Shown piece after piece: positions 34,501-47,099 of a stretch of DNA of 64,000 bases (positions are counted from its first letter, which is position 1; every line of letters starts with the position of its first letter). The DNA comes from Liolophura sinensis (Eukaryota; Mollusca; Polyplacophora; Chitonida; Chitonidae). The notes beneath the pieces were generated by a model that was not told the origin of the DNA, did not search any database, and saw only the letters and a list, made by a program, of their open reading frames with translations. The position numbers and the translations under genes were made by a program. The DNA lies in contig NC_088300.1 in NCBI RefSeq assembly GCF_032854445.1, positions 67,926,984 through 67,990,983 on the forward strand, in the 5' to 3' direction.

Positions 34501-37500
34501 CAAAGCGGACGCTCTACCAGCCGTGCTATCGGGCCGGTCATATAGAATAGAGGAAATGAATGAGTTTGGCTTAATGCCATTTCAGCAATATTTTTGAATT
34601 ATTGAGAAAATACAGAATCAAGGTTTCAAAACTAATTGCACCTATGTAATGAAAGGATCATAACTACCAGAGAGTAAAGAATTTGAAATTTCATAACAGG
34701 AATTTCATAACTGACTGGAAATTTGGAATGGATATTCCATATATGTATGTTTTGATCAAACTAGAGGCTCACAAACCGTAAACCGTAAATTATTTTTTCA
34801 TAACTCCAATGTACCTACCATCAAACTGATAGTGCATGGTTTGATTGATCCGCTCTGTTACACTGGCTAACCACTGGTGGAAACTGACGGTTGTTGTTGT
34901 TTCGTCTACAGCGGTAGTCCCTGAAATATACACAAAGTAAGATGAACCAGATTCCTGGAAATCTTCAGTTTTAGAGCAGTGAGTTAATATTTCAGTACTG
35001 GCTGGAAAAGCCAGAACATTGAAATATTTAGAACACAAATACCCATGCTTTATAATGAATGGTGCCCAAAATTACCAAAACATCTGATTCACCTGCAAGA
35101 AGTTTTCAATGTAATTTAAGTTTGAAATTTAATACTGGCTGGTTGAAATGATTTAGCAGAATCTAAAACTTGAGGGCACGCTCAGACCACAATCTCAGCA
35201 GTTAACAACAAGGGAGTGTGGGGAAACTTCCCATAACAATCTATTGAGATGATTACACACTCTTGAAAATTGAGTCGAAAATGACTAACTAGCAGTTGAC
35301 CTAAAGGAAAGTAGTTTCTGTGATGTGACATCGGTTTCAGATGCACAGCAGCGAAGCGTCCACAGTGTGCTTTGGCTGAATTACCGGTATCAATTCAAGA
35401 AAAATTATTCGTCATACTCTCCACTGTGATAAATTTGTTATATTCCTGCAACTTGCGTGGGTAGGAGGAGTGACATTTCAGGCTTTTGGGAATATCTGTA
35501 TTTTCTCTATAAAATATCAGGCTGTACACTCACTCAACACGCTGGTCTGGTGTAGGTTATATTTTTGGTCCAGAATATTTCATCCAAATCCCCTTTTTTT
35601 TCCAAATCATTTTTTCCGTTAAGTGGCTGACAGAAAACAAATGCCGTCAAAAATACTGCCTCCTTTGGCACAGGTAGCTTGTATCCATAGACACATACAA
35701 TCCCTGTTTATTACTGACAAAATGTTTACAACATGTCATACCTGGAGTGGGTACATTGGGTTTCTTTGGCGTGATAGCTGATTTGTTAACGACAGGTTTG
35801 GCAGAGGCTGTTTTCTTTGGGGAGTTGTTGGTCACTAACAGGCTTGTCCCTCCCCCAGAATCCTGAAGGGTGAGTAAAGCACTGCTGGCTTGGGCAGCAA
35901 GGACTACATCTATGAACAACAGAAAAGGGTAAGCTTTACAAACAACTCCCAGTACTTTCAATTTTATTTAACTAACTTATTATTTATTCACTAACCTCTA
36001 CAAGCAGCACCTGACTATAGTGAAAAACTTAAAATGACAGGTATTTCACAAGACTTTACTGACGGACAAATGCTCAGAGACTCCCTGAATTAGAGAACTT
36101 ATAGTGAACACAAATCAACACATTATTAGTCTGAGAGCGACAATAGGTTTAGCAAAATTTTGTTTAGACATCGGTAGTCCCAAACCATTTTCAGAGAGAG
36201 CTCCATGTTAAAACCTGATACAGTGGCCATGGCAGTGTGTCATGGGGTTTGAGACAAAACTTACTATCAAATACATCTCCAAGGCCTTAAGTCTGTAGAC
36301 ACTTATGTACCTTTTCATCATTTGATTTACCGTCAGCACAAAGTCGATCTGTTATTTCCTAGGACGCTTGGGTCAGCTGTACTGACATCTTTAATGTATT
36401 TGACAAGGGCCGGTAACTGCATCAGGTTTTTAAATGGACCGCAATCTGACGTTGGTTTGAGATCAGCCATGGACAAAGAAAATTATGACAAATCTAATAT
36501 TAGAGCAATCTTGGACTACACATTATGGCTTCATTTTGATTAGACTAGGATGTTAATGTCAGATCCTGTTCAACACCTACCTGTGTCCTGAACTAAGAGT
36601 TCATTTTTCTTCTGTTTTTTGGCAGGTGGCCCCATAATGTCGTCTTCTGTAACTATCTCGATCTGCATACTACTGGGGTCAGGGTTTAGACTGGCATCCT
36701 GGGAGGGGTTGAACACTGACACAAAGCGGCCCTCCTGGAGAGGGGAGGTGGTCGTCAGGGCTGCAACTATCAGGGGTCACATCTGATTGAGACAGTGTCA
36801 GGTGTGACACAAGGTGAGACAGTGACAGGTGTGGCACAAGCTGAGACAATGACAGGTGTAACACAAGGTGAGACAGTGACAGGTGTAACACAAGGTGAGA
36901 CAGTGACAGGTGTAACACAAGGTGATACAGTGTCAGGTGTGACACAAGGTGATACAGTGTCAGGTGTGACACAAAATGAAACAGTGACAAGTGTGACAAG
37001 ATGAGACAGTGACGGATGTGACACAAGGTGAGACAGTGATAGGTGTGGCACAAGGTGAGACCGTCACAGGTGTGACACAAGGTGAGACCATCACAGGTGT
37101 GACACAAGGTGAGACCGTCACAGGTGTGACACAAGGTGAGACCGTGATAGGTGTGACAGTGCCAGGTGTGACGCTAGGTGTGACACCAGGTGTAACACAT
37201 AGTAAGACAGTGTCAAGTGTAATACAGGTTGAGACAGTTTTAAAAGTCACACAAATTACAAAGAATAAGACAGTAAATCTTAAATCTTTAAAACAAATTA
37301 ATGAAGAGTACGGGTATTTAAACTTGACCTTTTGTCATTACTTTTCATTCATCGTTCATCTTGTAAAGCAGTCAACATAGAATCTTTATATTTAAATGCT
37401 CCTATAAGATCACTACACTTTCAACGGTAAACAAGGGCATAGCCATCTTTTCATTTGTACATACCAGATTCATCTAAAGTTATGTAATAAGAAAATTCGT

Positions 37501-39901
37501 CTATCAGCTTGTCATCACTGGCAAAGGCACAGATACAAGCATAGAAATGGACACATCTTTTTGTGGATTCATCTTTCCCAGGCCCAAGTTTGAAATTCTG
37601 AAAGAACACGAAGTGTCATTCCCAGTTATTGTACATGTAGATATGGGGTACCCAGGGCGTAAAATGTTCGATATTGCAAGCTCTTCAGAATGATGACCTC
37701 ATCCAAAATCAGAAGTGCCCAATATGATTTAAAGATGTGGTAACTGTATTAGCTTCCTTTGATATCACTGTAAAATTTGTAACTTACAAATAGGTAAAAT
37801 ACAACATGAACAAATAAAGAAATAGATAAAATACAACAAGAAAAAATAACAAACAAAACATTATTCATACTGAGTGTTTGAAGATCTCATATGAATACCT
37901 GTAACTGCATGGTACAAAGTAATCTTTCTGATTACCTGGACTCACTTTAAGGTCATTCGTTCTCATTTTTGAGCTCTTAAAAATAGGTGAATGACCAAAA
38001 ACTTTGACCCTTATGTACCAACTGTACCATGGGTTTTATGCATCAATGATACATGTCTTTAATATTTACATTGACAACTTGGCGAATAAAGCAGAGAAAT
38101 TATGGGGCTGGTCTACGGGAAAATTGTTTTATAATTTTTAATATTATAGTTGAAGGTTGAAGGTAATAGGTTATCACCGCAACGTCAGTGATAAATATGC
38201 AATTTTTCCAGTTGACCAGCCCTATAATTTTCCTGTTTTAGCGCTAGCCTGGATGTCTAATACCATTCATTATTTGGCGAATATTTAATGACATACAAAA
38301 ATTTTGTCCGTGCCCCAGAAAAAGAATACAGCTTAGTTTTAGAATTTAATTAACGGATCTTTCCAGGACAGCAAGAAATAAACTAAAAGACAATGGGATA
38401 TTAAGATATCTTATTAAAAAGTAACAGCCGTTACAGCCCACATAAAGAATGTGATATAAAAGAGAACTGATTTGGTGTGACAGTGACTACTTGCTCCTCG
38501 CTTTTCAACATGCCATGGGCGAATCATTAAACCTGAATTTCGAGAGACAATTTTCAAAGCTTTATCATGTATTAATAGTGTCTATTAGTATCAACATCAA
38601 TCTCAATCCGAACTTTTAGAGCCATGAAAGCAGTTGCTACTTACTTATTCCCTGGGTGTCATGCTTTTCACCCTTGTAAACCGGTCATTACCATTCTAAT
38701 AAAATATTTAGATGCTTCCATAAAATTGGGTGGAAACGATAGGAGAAAAAGGGTTTTCATATAGATCTATTCTTCAACCTATTCGACTGTTTGTAAGGTG
38801 TTGATTCAAAAATATTCTGTGCTGACTGACAAAATTACTTTTTGTGAAGCTCTGAAACTGGCTAATCCAACCAATGTAAATTTGTCTCCAAAAATAAAAT
38901 AAAAAAATGTATAAGTTGCACTGAGAATTGCTCCTTCATAGGCGAAAATGTTGAGGAATCAGGGTTCATACAAGTTTAAATAAAGCAACAGAAAATAAAT
39001 ATTGTAAGTGAAAAAGAGGAAGATCCCAATAAGGGGAGGTAATTGGAATCTGATGACAATTAACTGCAGTTTTGGCCACAGGATCCGTCAGAGCAAGGAC
39101 AACAGTACAAGCTCTTTCTCCTTATTATAATAAAATTCTTGTATTCAGTGTAAAACACCGATCCAATAAATAGATTCAATACAATATAAAAAGTATGATG
39201 CAAACCTTGAACGCTCTGCAACTACAGTGAAACTTGTGTTCAGGACTTGAACGATTTCTGGACGTCTCAAAGAAGGCAAAGTGTAAAAAGCCCAATGGTG
39301 TTTTTGGATTGGGTTTACACTTCACTACCATAATGTTTTTGGTGACTCGTTGCACTAGTGGGCCTGTAGTCTCTGTCGCTAACAGCCATATGGCTTGTTT
39401 CATTTCATTCGACACATCTAAAGAGTTTAATACAGAATTTTTCAGTGTCAGAGGCTGAGCTTCCAAGGAGCAGTCTATAGCTGATTTGATGTGGCCGCAT
39501 GGCTGGTCATTCAGTCCCACATTACCCTGAGTGTTCCGTACGCACATGTCCACGTAGCAGCGAGCAGCTTGAGCTAGAACAGCAGGGTCTACTCCCTGGG
39601 CTGGATTCCCATCCAGATCCTGAACAAGAGGGAGCTGAACGAAACCCCTGTAATCCGGGCCGCGGTCACGTAGCCTCACTGAGAACACCTGAACAGTTGA
39701 TCCTGTTATGATCTTCACAGAATCAGCACTATGGCCACGTTTTCTTTCCTTGTCCTTGAAAACTGCATCACAACTCTTGTTTTTACAACTGATTCCCCTG
39801 GTGCCGTTGTAGGTGCCACACTTTGGACATTTCCTGACTCCTCTTAGGGTCGGCTTGCCCAAGTCTCCAAGAAGTGCTTTTACCTTATCCTGTGTTGCCA
39901 T
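31551..39901 (-). CDS. C2orf42: C2orf42 homologue with zinc ribbon and SWIM-like motif, 8 coding exons, complete
   Basis: Exons in transcript order: 39901-39206, 37597-37465, 36760-36581, 35909-35742, 34920-34819, 33095-32887, 32425-32266, 31756-31551. They join in phase and give 617 residues (human 574). The N-terminus has a four-cysteine zinc site (C25, C28, C39, C44 in [12 protein letters not shown]...CKNKSC), the putative treble-clef of this family. C226-x-C228-x18-C247-x-H249 across the exon 1/2 junction fits a SWIM-type zinc site. The C-terminal half is very conserved ([44 protein letters not shown]). A basic stretch PPAKKQKKN in exon 3 could be a nuclear signal. Molecular function is unknown; a nuclear DNA-linked role is inference. 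An acceptor (ttctgttatag) just above the ATG implies a 5' non-coding exon. The exon 3 acceptor is the least certain junction. Confidence 0.94.
32050..32140 (-). repeat. SINE family A tail fragment, diverged
   Basis: Tatttatttatgtattttga, a duplicated ctggtgttt segment and tttttcacttatcgtac resemble the family A 3' block; in C2orf42 intron 7. Confidence 0.5.
33436..33655. repeat. Minisatellite of about 22 bp units (aaggaaaccaatccctaa...)
   Basis: About ten units built from aactataagg or atgataagg plus aaaccaatccct, some shortened to 15 bp; in C2orf42 intron 5. Confidence 0.85.
33837..34090 (-). repeat. tRNA-derived SINE, family A, full length
   Basis: A near-complete reference copy. Read on - it has a tRNA-like head with A box (tggctcagtcggttaaagcg) and B box (gttcaagtcc), a body (tcctctccggccgtatgtga), a 3' block (ccaccataatgctggtcgcc) and an oligo(A) end. 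It lies in C2orf42 intron 5. Confidence 0.88.
34182..34540 (-). repeat. tRNA-derived SINE, family B, full length
   Basis: On - the head is tRNA-like (cgatagcacggctggtagag), followed by a body and ending in the tail shared with 17526-17807 (gtacgaccttaaaccccaag). Further copies are at 43083-43370 and, in part, 41320-41515. Confidence 0.8.
36131..36510. mobile_element. MITE with long inverted repeats, second copy
   Basis: Shares arms (taggtttagcaaaattttgt) and centre with 12713-13072. The right arm is the diverged complement of the left. It sits in C2orf42 intron 3, about 70 bp from exon 3. Confidence 0.7.
36780..37220. repeat. 27 bp minisatellite next to the C2orf42 exon 3 acceptor
   Basis: About sixteen units of gacacaaggtgagacagtga plus caggtgt. 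Because 27 is a multiple of three it leaves long open frames on both strands that are not genes. It fills intron 2 up to 20 bp from the exon 3 splice acceptor. Confidence 0.92.
39120..39172 (+). repeat. SINE family A 3' tail fragment
   Basis: Ataaaattcttgtattcagt then gtaaaacaccgatccaataaat; it sits 30 bp below the C2orf42 exon 1 donor. Confidence 0.65.
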
Positions 39902-40854
39902 GTCCTATAACAGAAAGAGAAATTGTTAAATCCCAATACATGTGTAAAACAGTGTCCCAAATTCTTACATGCAGAACTGTGACATTCGCATGTCAGGATG
40001 AGTGCCACTACACTCCCCACAACAGAGCAGCCATGGTTAAATTAGAACCCAGTCGCGAACAGTGGCCTTTGAAGTTTGAGGTTGCAGCTGCATTTCACGG
40101 CCAATAAAACAGCAACATTTCACAGCAACACTTTCCACTTGGCATTTTCAGTTTGTCCACTGTTTTTACTATAAGTTACTGCAAATGCAGAATTTCAATG
40201 AAACAGATATTTAATGTAGTAAGCATGCCATCGCTAGGTTAAAGCATACACTGTGGAATGAAAACTAGCACCCAGCTTCTGAGTAATGTGAAACATCATA
40301 ACATGTTTGTTAAAAAAAATGGCAGCAATCTGAAATGCAAAAGTGACTAATACATGTAATCTAAATGTTAAATAAAAATGCTTTAGCTTTAAAATTAACA
40401 TCAATGACAAATCATTCCTTATTTCCAAACAGCTCAGGTGGCATTACTTTTTTCCTTTATGCACTAATAATGCAGGCTAAATCCTTTCATAAAATTTACC
40501 TTTTTCAGTTGGTACTAACATTTCTACCTGCGTTCACAGAAATCCATGCATTTCATACAAATTAGTGGAGTAACTCTCATGACCGCTCACCAACAGCTGT
40601 GTAAACTTCAGTTCTTAATTTCCAAGAAGTTCCTCCAGTTCTTGTCTAACGTCATACACAAGAAATTTTCATTTCAGTGTTATAAGCGGAGAACACAGGA
40701 ACACCTGGCATAAACCACAAACCATTGGCAGGTTACAGAAGAACTTTCCCACATGTGACTGAGAGATGTGCAAACCATACTGCTGAAAGACAAGTAGTCT
40801 TCAGTGAACGTTATACTACACAAACAGGGACTGCCAACCACTTACAGTAACCAG

Positions 40855-40981
40855 GACCCAGTTTCACAAAGATGTGTACCACATATTTTTATCATACATT
40901 TGTTGTACGATATTTTGTACGTCACTGTACCACTTTCTTACATGTGCAATAATCATATGATATCTTCGTGAAACTGGGCCC
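40855..40981. repeat. Fold-back (MITE-like) repeat, second copy
   Basis: Begins gacccagtttcacaaagatg and ends with its complement (catatgatatcttcgtgaaa, ctgggcc). Same family as 2513-2650. Both copies are flanked by a ctgcccaag / ttgggcagg segment, so the true element is longer. Confidence 0.65.
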
Positions 40982-41319
40982 ACAGCCCAGGGCCCCACAA
41001 CTAGTGACAGCAGAGGAATCTGTAAATTCCCTGCCCAAGTATTTGTAAGTGACAAGTGACGACTTCCAACACTGTCTTGTTAAACATTGAAAAGAAATGT
41101 TAAATGATTCACTCGACATGATGATTCAATATATTATCCTTACTGCTTACAAATGTTTTCAATTCTGTTTTTTTTTCTTTGCATTAATAGTTTTTTGGGT
41201 CACCTGACTAGAGTACTGGAGGTGAAAACAAGCCAATTTAACCCAGGTGAGATAGGTAGTGAAGAAAATTTTAGCATAAAGAATGAAAAATGTAACTTTT
41301 AGGTGAGAAATACTTTCTC

Positions 41320-41515
41320 GAGTGAGTGACAGAGTGCTTGGTGTTTAACATCGTATTTTTTCAGTCATTTGACAGTGAAGGAGTCCTTAGAATGCATGTA
41401 ATGTGCCTCCTTTTTGCAGGGCGTACTTCCACCACCCTTTTATCCAGAGCTGCTTCACTGAGACAACTTACTGAAGGCAAGTAATCTGCCCTGCCTGAGC
41501 CAATATACTGATAGG
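41320..41515 (-). repeat. SINE family B fragment
   Basis: Shares gcctcctttttgcagggcg, gctgcttcactgagacaact and ctgcctgagccaatatactg with 34182-34540; the tRNA head is missing. Confidence 0.7.
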
Positions 41516-41714
41516 GGCCTTCAAATATGATACAGAACTTCAGGAATTGGCAAAACTCAGCATTTCACCCATTTAGCTCTATGTCATTTACCCCCTTCTG
41601 TTCCTTGCGAGGAACCCCAGTGCTCGAAGCAATGAATTAGTGCTGTTTTTCATGATGCAGATGTAATTTAATGGATACATTATTTAATTAGCTGATGGCT
41701 GAATTATCCCAAAT

Positions 41715-41921
41715 TGCTTTATTTATTTATTTGATTGGTGTTTACGCCATACGCAAAAATATTTCACTTATCCGGCGGCAGCCAGCAATATGGTTGGCGG
41801 AAACCGAGCAGAGGCTGGGGGAAACCCACGACCATCTGCAGGTTGCTGGAACACTTTCCCACTTACGGCCGGAGAGGCAGCCAGCATGAGCTGGACTTGA
41901 ACTCACAGCGACCGCATTGCA
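41715..41921 (-). repeat. tRNA-derived SINE, family A, missing most of the head
   Basis: Tail, agccagcaatatggttggcg, aaacccacgaccatctgcag, acggccggagaggcagccag and the B-box complement (ggacttgaact) are present. Confidence 0.8.
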
Positions 41922-42119
41922 AATCATGGCAAGCCACATACACTGATACACTTCGTGAGCATGATTAGCCTACCGCTCAACCCAGACAACAACAAAAGCC
42001 ATGTGAACTTACATCAAAACGCAAAAATTAGAACTTCAGAGACATGACATATGTAATGGTGGGGTTTACAAAGTGATGATATTACAAAAATCAGAATTAC
42101 CAGCCTAGGATCACCCAGA

Positions 42120-42230
42120 AATAGCTATCACAGACTTCCAGCCCGTCGTCTAGTTTCACTGCGCGCCGCCATGACAGCTTCTTCGTTCTTGCAAGTACGC
42201 ACTATTTGATTGGCTAACGATCCCACGTGA
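42120..42230 (-). promoter_or_regulatory. Possible promoter or 5' UTR exon of C2orf42
   Basis: A small CpG-rich island (actgcgcgccgccatgacag) about 2.2 kb above the C2orf42 start codon. The splice acceptor at that start codon requires an upstream exon, and this is the only CpG-rich spot nearby. No clear donor could be fixed. Confidence 0.25.
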
Positions 42231-43082
42231 TCGGCATAATTTGAGACAAGCCCTGTCGATGGATATGTTTTAGTAGTGAAATAAAAAGGGAGCAGAGCAG
42301 TGCATGGTTTGACTCTCCTGCCTACAAGGACATGTGGCATGAATCTTCGGCACGTAACTCCGTAACTCACTGAACAATTAAAGCCTACACAATTCGTTGT
42401 GAATACGTACGTGTTCTTTTGTTTTCTACGAGGCATGCATGATAGCCCATATAAAGTCCATGTGGAAGTATAGGCCCTATACATGCGTGGAGGCCTGGAG
42501 TGTTAACATTAACACTGCATATCCTGACATATGTCAATATCTAGAGCTGTCGATAATTTTATGTTAAAGGAATACTGCGAAAATTTGGGTATTTGCATTC
42601 ATTACAAAGATTATATCTTCTTTTAACATGTATACCGAAAGGGCTCATACCGGATCATCTTTGGGGGTTTACATCAAGTTAAAATAATGGCTTCCAGGCC
42701 TATATACAATGTACGTACCGGTAGCCTACGTCTCTCCAGCCAATCGCTCAGCATGCAGGTGAAGGCCGTCGACTGAGCCCTGACATCACAGGTTCACAGG
42801 TGCTACATACTTCCTGGGCAGTCTGGTGTATTAGATTGCCGCGCGCCTCGATCCCTATCAAGACCAGTAGCCTACCTAAAGCTGGTCTTACTGATGGATT
42901 CTAATGATACAAACGCAAATAAATTGCCTTATCTATTCAAACTGATGTTGGGTGATTTTGAATCACCGGTTAAATGGACTTGACAGCTCTGGATATACGA
43001 AGGTGAAATTAGGAAATCGTCTCACTTCGGTGCAGCAGTAAGGTGTAATTTTTTCATGCAGAAAAACAAGTAAAACTTACTT

Positions 43083-43370
43083 GAGTGCTTGAGGTTTAAC
43101 GTCGTACTTAACAATTTTTCAGTCATATGACGACGACGGAATCCTTAGAATGCATGCAATGTGCCTCCTTGTTGCAGGATGGATTTCCACCGCTCTTTTA
43201 TCTAGGGCTGCTTCGCTGAGAGAATACGAGTCAACCAGTCGTTTCACTATCCCCTTCATGCTGAATGCCAAGCAAGGAAGTTACAACTTCCTATTTTAAA
43301 GTCTTAGGTGTGAATCGACCCAGGATTGACCCATGATCTACCGCTCCCGAAGCGGACGCTCAAACAAATG
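43083..43370 (-). repeat. SINE family B, near full length
   Basis: Starts with ttgaggtttaacgtcgtact, contains cttgttgcaggatggatttc and ends at the tRNA-like head complement (cgaagcggacgctc). A short internal part is missing relative to 34182-34540. Confidence 0.8.
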
Positions 43371-45805
43371 TGCTACCTAAAACTTACTTGAATACGAAGT
43401 ACAATTACTGTCGAAAATTCGAAAAGAATGAAATATTTTGGAAGTTCAGAGAACTATACATTCACCATTATACTTCATGGCTTCAAACGCAATGTCCGCA
43501 TTGGTCCAGTTGTAACATGCATACTTTTAAAACACTGTGTCGGATAGGATCACGAGGTCAATTCCTTTAACTGCATGCTGTTTTTTTTGTTTTTTTTTTT
43601 TTAGCGCTTTAACAAAGTGATGTAATGGAGGGGGAGATGGATTTGGTCCACACAAGAAATTTCTTTTTTTCATATTTCTTCATATATTGTCCAGCTGTAT
43701 GTTGAATAAGTTTAAATATATTATTTTAAATCCATACATGTTATATACAGTATTTTTCCAATGAAAGCTCAAAGCTATTTGCTTCAAACAGCATGTCCAA
43801 CAACTACGCTGAGAATTACACTGAGAATGTAATAAATGTCTATTAAAGACACTGTCCTATATTTACGGTATAATTCGCAAGACAAAACTTGTTTCAAATA
43901 CCAACATTAGACTGAAAAGGATATTACCCTATGCATTAAGCGGCATTCAGTAGGCTGATCGTTATCAACGAATATTTTAGCTTGGCCTATTTCATACTCT
44001 ACACCTGTTAAATAACAGCTTCAAGGGCAAACCGGGGGAGCCCTTGTGTCATTTCGCAGACGATATGTCACTGTGAGCAGGTTAGCAATCGGCCTGTACG
44101 ACAAGGGAACGATTTTCTGTCTAGTTGCAAGAGGTCCTTTAGGAATATTACGAACCGGGTACGGTCTGTCTCTTTATTAAATTGTACACATACGAGAACG
44201 GTTATATATTGTATTCCTGTAGCCTAGGTTACGTCACCTGAATTAAAGAAATAAATTATAGGCAAAAACATGTAAAGAGTCTCCAAATTATGAATTTTAG
44301 TCCAATACATCGTTATGGCCGTTAATTCTGAAGCATTTTAGGCCTATTCCCATACAGATTTATCTGTCATTGGTACTATGAAATTTTTGGGCTATAATTC
44401 TGGAAAAATTCAGAGAAAAGTCAAGAAATCTGACGTTCGCTGTAAATTCTGCTGCATGTCGATCTGTAGCCGGAGGGCATTTAATTATTCTTACACGCTT
44501 TCACAACAAGGAGGAAGGAGTATAAATTTAGATCTTCCCATCTGTCTGTTTGTATGCATGCATGTTCGTCTGTCACGCTTTCATTTCCAAGCAATGAGTG
44601 CTCCAAATATTGTCCGATTTCAATAACATTTGGTACTCAGGTATACTTAGTAGATCCTCAGATCAAGTTTAAGATGAGTTCTACATATTTAGCTTGGGAC
44701 ATACATGAAATCTGAATGTTTCTTTAACATGAGGTTCTGACTGACCCATTTATTTCATTATTTCTTAACCCCATATGTGCAGCTCAAGAAATTCTCACCC
44801 ATGCAATCGATGGTGGTTAGTTTGCTGTGTGGAGGAATCCAGTGTGATCACAGTAAGCTACGGACAGCTGACGAAGGATTACTGACAAACTTTCAAGTCA
44901 AACTTTCAAATGTGATTTGCACGGATTTGAACACCATATTATAATTAAAGACGTACAGTACAGAGTAAAACCAGAGCAGCGACGAAGCGATCTTCCACGA
45001 AAGTTGGACTTGGACCGCAAACAGCTACGCGAGTGTCGTCGGCTGCTAGTTGTCACCAATGTCCCACAAACAGCTAGTTCTGAGAGTGGAGGTATCTACA
45101 AATTCCCGGTCCATCAAATCCGGGTTTGAGCCAAAAGTAAATCAAAACAATCACACAGAATGGGAGGAACATGCCTTGAGCTTTTCTCAGGATCTTTGGA
45201 TTTGATATATGGTGAAAGAATCCCTCCCAATTCCCAACCCACACTTTACCGAAACAAGGTTCACATAACATAGACTGCATCACCGTTTTACTCACAGCAC
45301 ATCAAAGATTAGACCGGTAGTAGTACATCACCATTTACATTAATGGTTAAAGGCAAACAAAACAATACAATGAAGTGTATATCAGGAGAAAGATCATTAA
45401 ACACTGTCCATGAAAATAGTTCGTTTAATTTTTTTTTAATTTGTCCAACCGAGTAAAATGGTTTTAAAACATCAGAAATACGGTGGTCTGTAGTGACCGA
45501 TTGGGTATCAGTGACGTCACATCCATATTTTCCTCTTGAAAGAGTTTGTTTCAGTGTCCATTAGGCGAATGCATTTATATATCTACATATATATCATTTT
45601 AAAGGATGAAACCAAGGCAAAAACCTGATGTGACGTCACTGGTCCCAATGTGATCAGATAAGCTATCCCTAGAATCCAAAGTTCCAAACGAATTTTTCTG
45701 GGTTGAAATAATTCTAAGAAAATAAATTCAGCCCTTTCTGTGGACAGTTTTTAATGAGTTTTCATCTGCGATATACTTCATGTAAAGTGTTTACTTTGCC
45801 TCTAA

Positions 45806-46168
45806 TGTAGTGAAAAATCTGCAAATTCACAGACAAAATTGTTCTGGCTGCCGCCGATCTGATTGATTGTAAGAGAGTGACTTCGCTTGACAATGCACGA
45901 AATTATTTTTATATTATTATTATATTATTATTGAGCTAGCTCAATATTACAACTAAATACAGCCCAAAAAGCATGATTTTCTTCATCTTATTACGTGTAA
46001 GGACACAACCAAAATCTCTGTCAAAATTACATAGTTCCTATTCAAGAATACATAAATTCGTATTCTTTCTACAAGTGTGATACATCGGGGGATCCGGTTA
46101 TCACGGACTAACTTTGGCAAAAGTAAACTCGTGAAAACATAATATCTGGTACTGCTTAACCGTCCACA
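45806..46168 (-). repeat. 3' LTR of the gypsy element
   Basis: Direct copy of 48729-49080; shared stretches include ttcttcatcttattacgtgt, ttcaagaatacataaattcg and cggactaact. An AT-rich stretch (45901-45945) is peculiar to this copy. Confidence 0.85.
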
Positions 46169-46543
46169 CTCCCTTGCTTAAATATTGACAGCATAATCTC
46201 TAAGGCATCTAACATCTAGGTGTGGGGTTGCACCCCGGACATGTGGACAAAGGGTAATCGGGTCTCGCGGATGTGTGCTAACGCAGCTGGATCCATCGAG
46301 GAGCTAATTGTCACTCCCTGTTTTACAACAAACACAGGAATTTTGTAGATGTTCTGGTGTGTACCTGTATGCTCTGTCATTAGTAGTATCTAACATGGTA
46401 GGTAAGGTCTCCAACTCCACGTCCACTGTCGATTTTATGAGATTCCATTTCGGACCCCTGTCAGACGTACGTCATGACTTGGTGAAGATGCTGACGGTGA
46501 TGTCGGTTGAATATCCTCCACCAGGACACGTTGGTCCAGCAAC

Positions 46544-47002
46544 TCAGAACAGGTTGTTGGTGTTCGGACAGGCTTTGCTAACAGGAAGACGACAGGTATT
46601 CTTGGTTCCCGACCGAAGGAAAGGTAAAATGGAGCAAATTATGTTGTGGCATGTGGAGCTATATGCGTACTCTGGTTCATGGAGCGTACTTGGCCATTTC
46701 CGTTTATTCTCCTGAGGGATAGTCCTCACAAGATTATGTATAGTCCGACTGAGTCTCTCACAGTTACCATTTCCTTTGTCACTGCGAAGTAGCTCTGGTA
46801 TGCCATACATGTCAAACCACTCTATGAATAGAATCCTAGCAACAGTCCCAACCGTCTGGCCCTTTGCAGGGAACGACTGCGTGAATTTCGTGTAGATGTC
46901 TGTGACGACCAGTATAGTTTTCAACATTGTTCGTGCCGGGTTCGAACTAAGTAAAATCAATTTCAGCAATTCGCGGCAGTCGTTTAGCAACTGCAGATCC
47001 AA
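46544..47002 (-). pseudogene. Gypsy integrase core, decayed
   Basis: The retroviral-type integrase fold shows all three catalytic positions: D in VVTDIYTKFT, D in LLRSDKGNG and E in CERLSRT. Spacing between the second and third is shorter than the usual 35, suggesting a deletion. Frame is open for about 150 codons but has no proper start and no zinc-binding N-terminus. Confidence 0.8.
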
Positions 47003-47099
47003 TGGTAGTGTAAATATGCCTTCCCTCTTCCCGTTTGAACCTTGTCGGCATCTGGGTTGATTCCGCCTTCAGAAACTATATGCCATGGGTATCTAAGTC

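Larger units (their letters stand above)
39902..45805. other. Intergenic region with repeats, no gene recognised
   Basis: Contains the upstream region of C2orf42, a fold-back repeat (40855-40981), family B SINE pieces (41320-41515, 43083-43370) and a family A SINE (41715-41921). Open frames at 44378-44626 and 44917-45129 have no known domain. Confidence 0.5.

Noticed and set aside
36679-37380. Long overlapping open frames on both strands with V-T-Q-G-E-T repeats
   Set aside because: They come from a 27 bp minisatellite; unit length divisible by three opens several frames at once. Only the exon at 36581-36760 is supported.
42128-42484. 118-codon - strand frame above C2orf42
   Set aside because: Residues look random apart from an Arg-rich end; more likely 5' flank of C2orf42.
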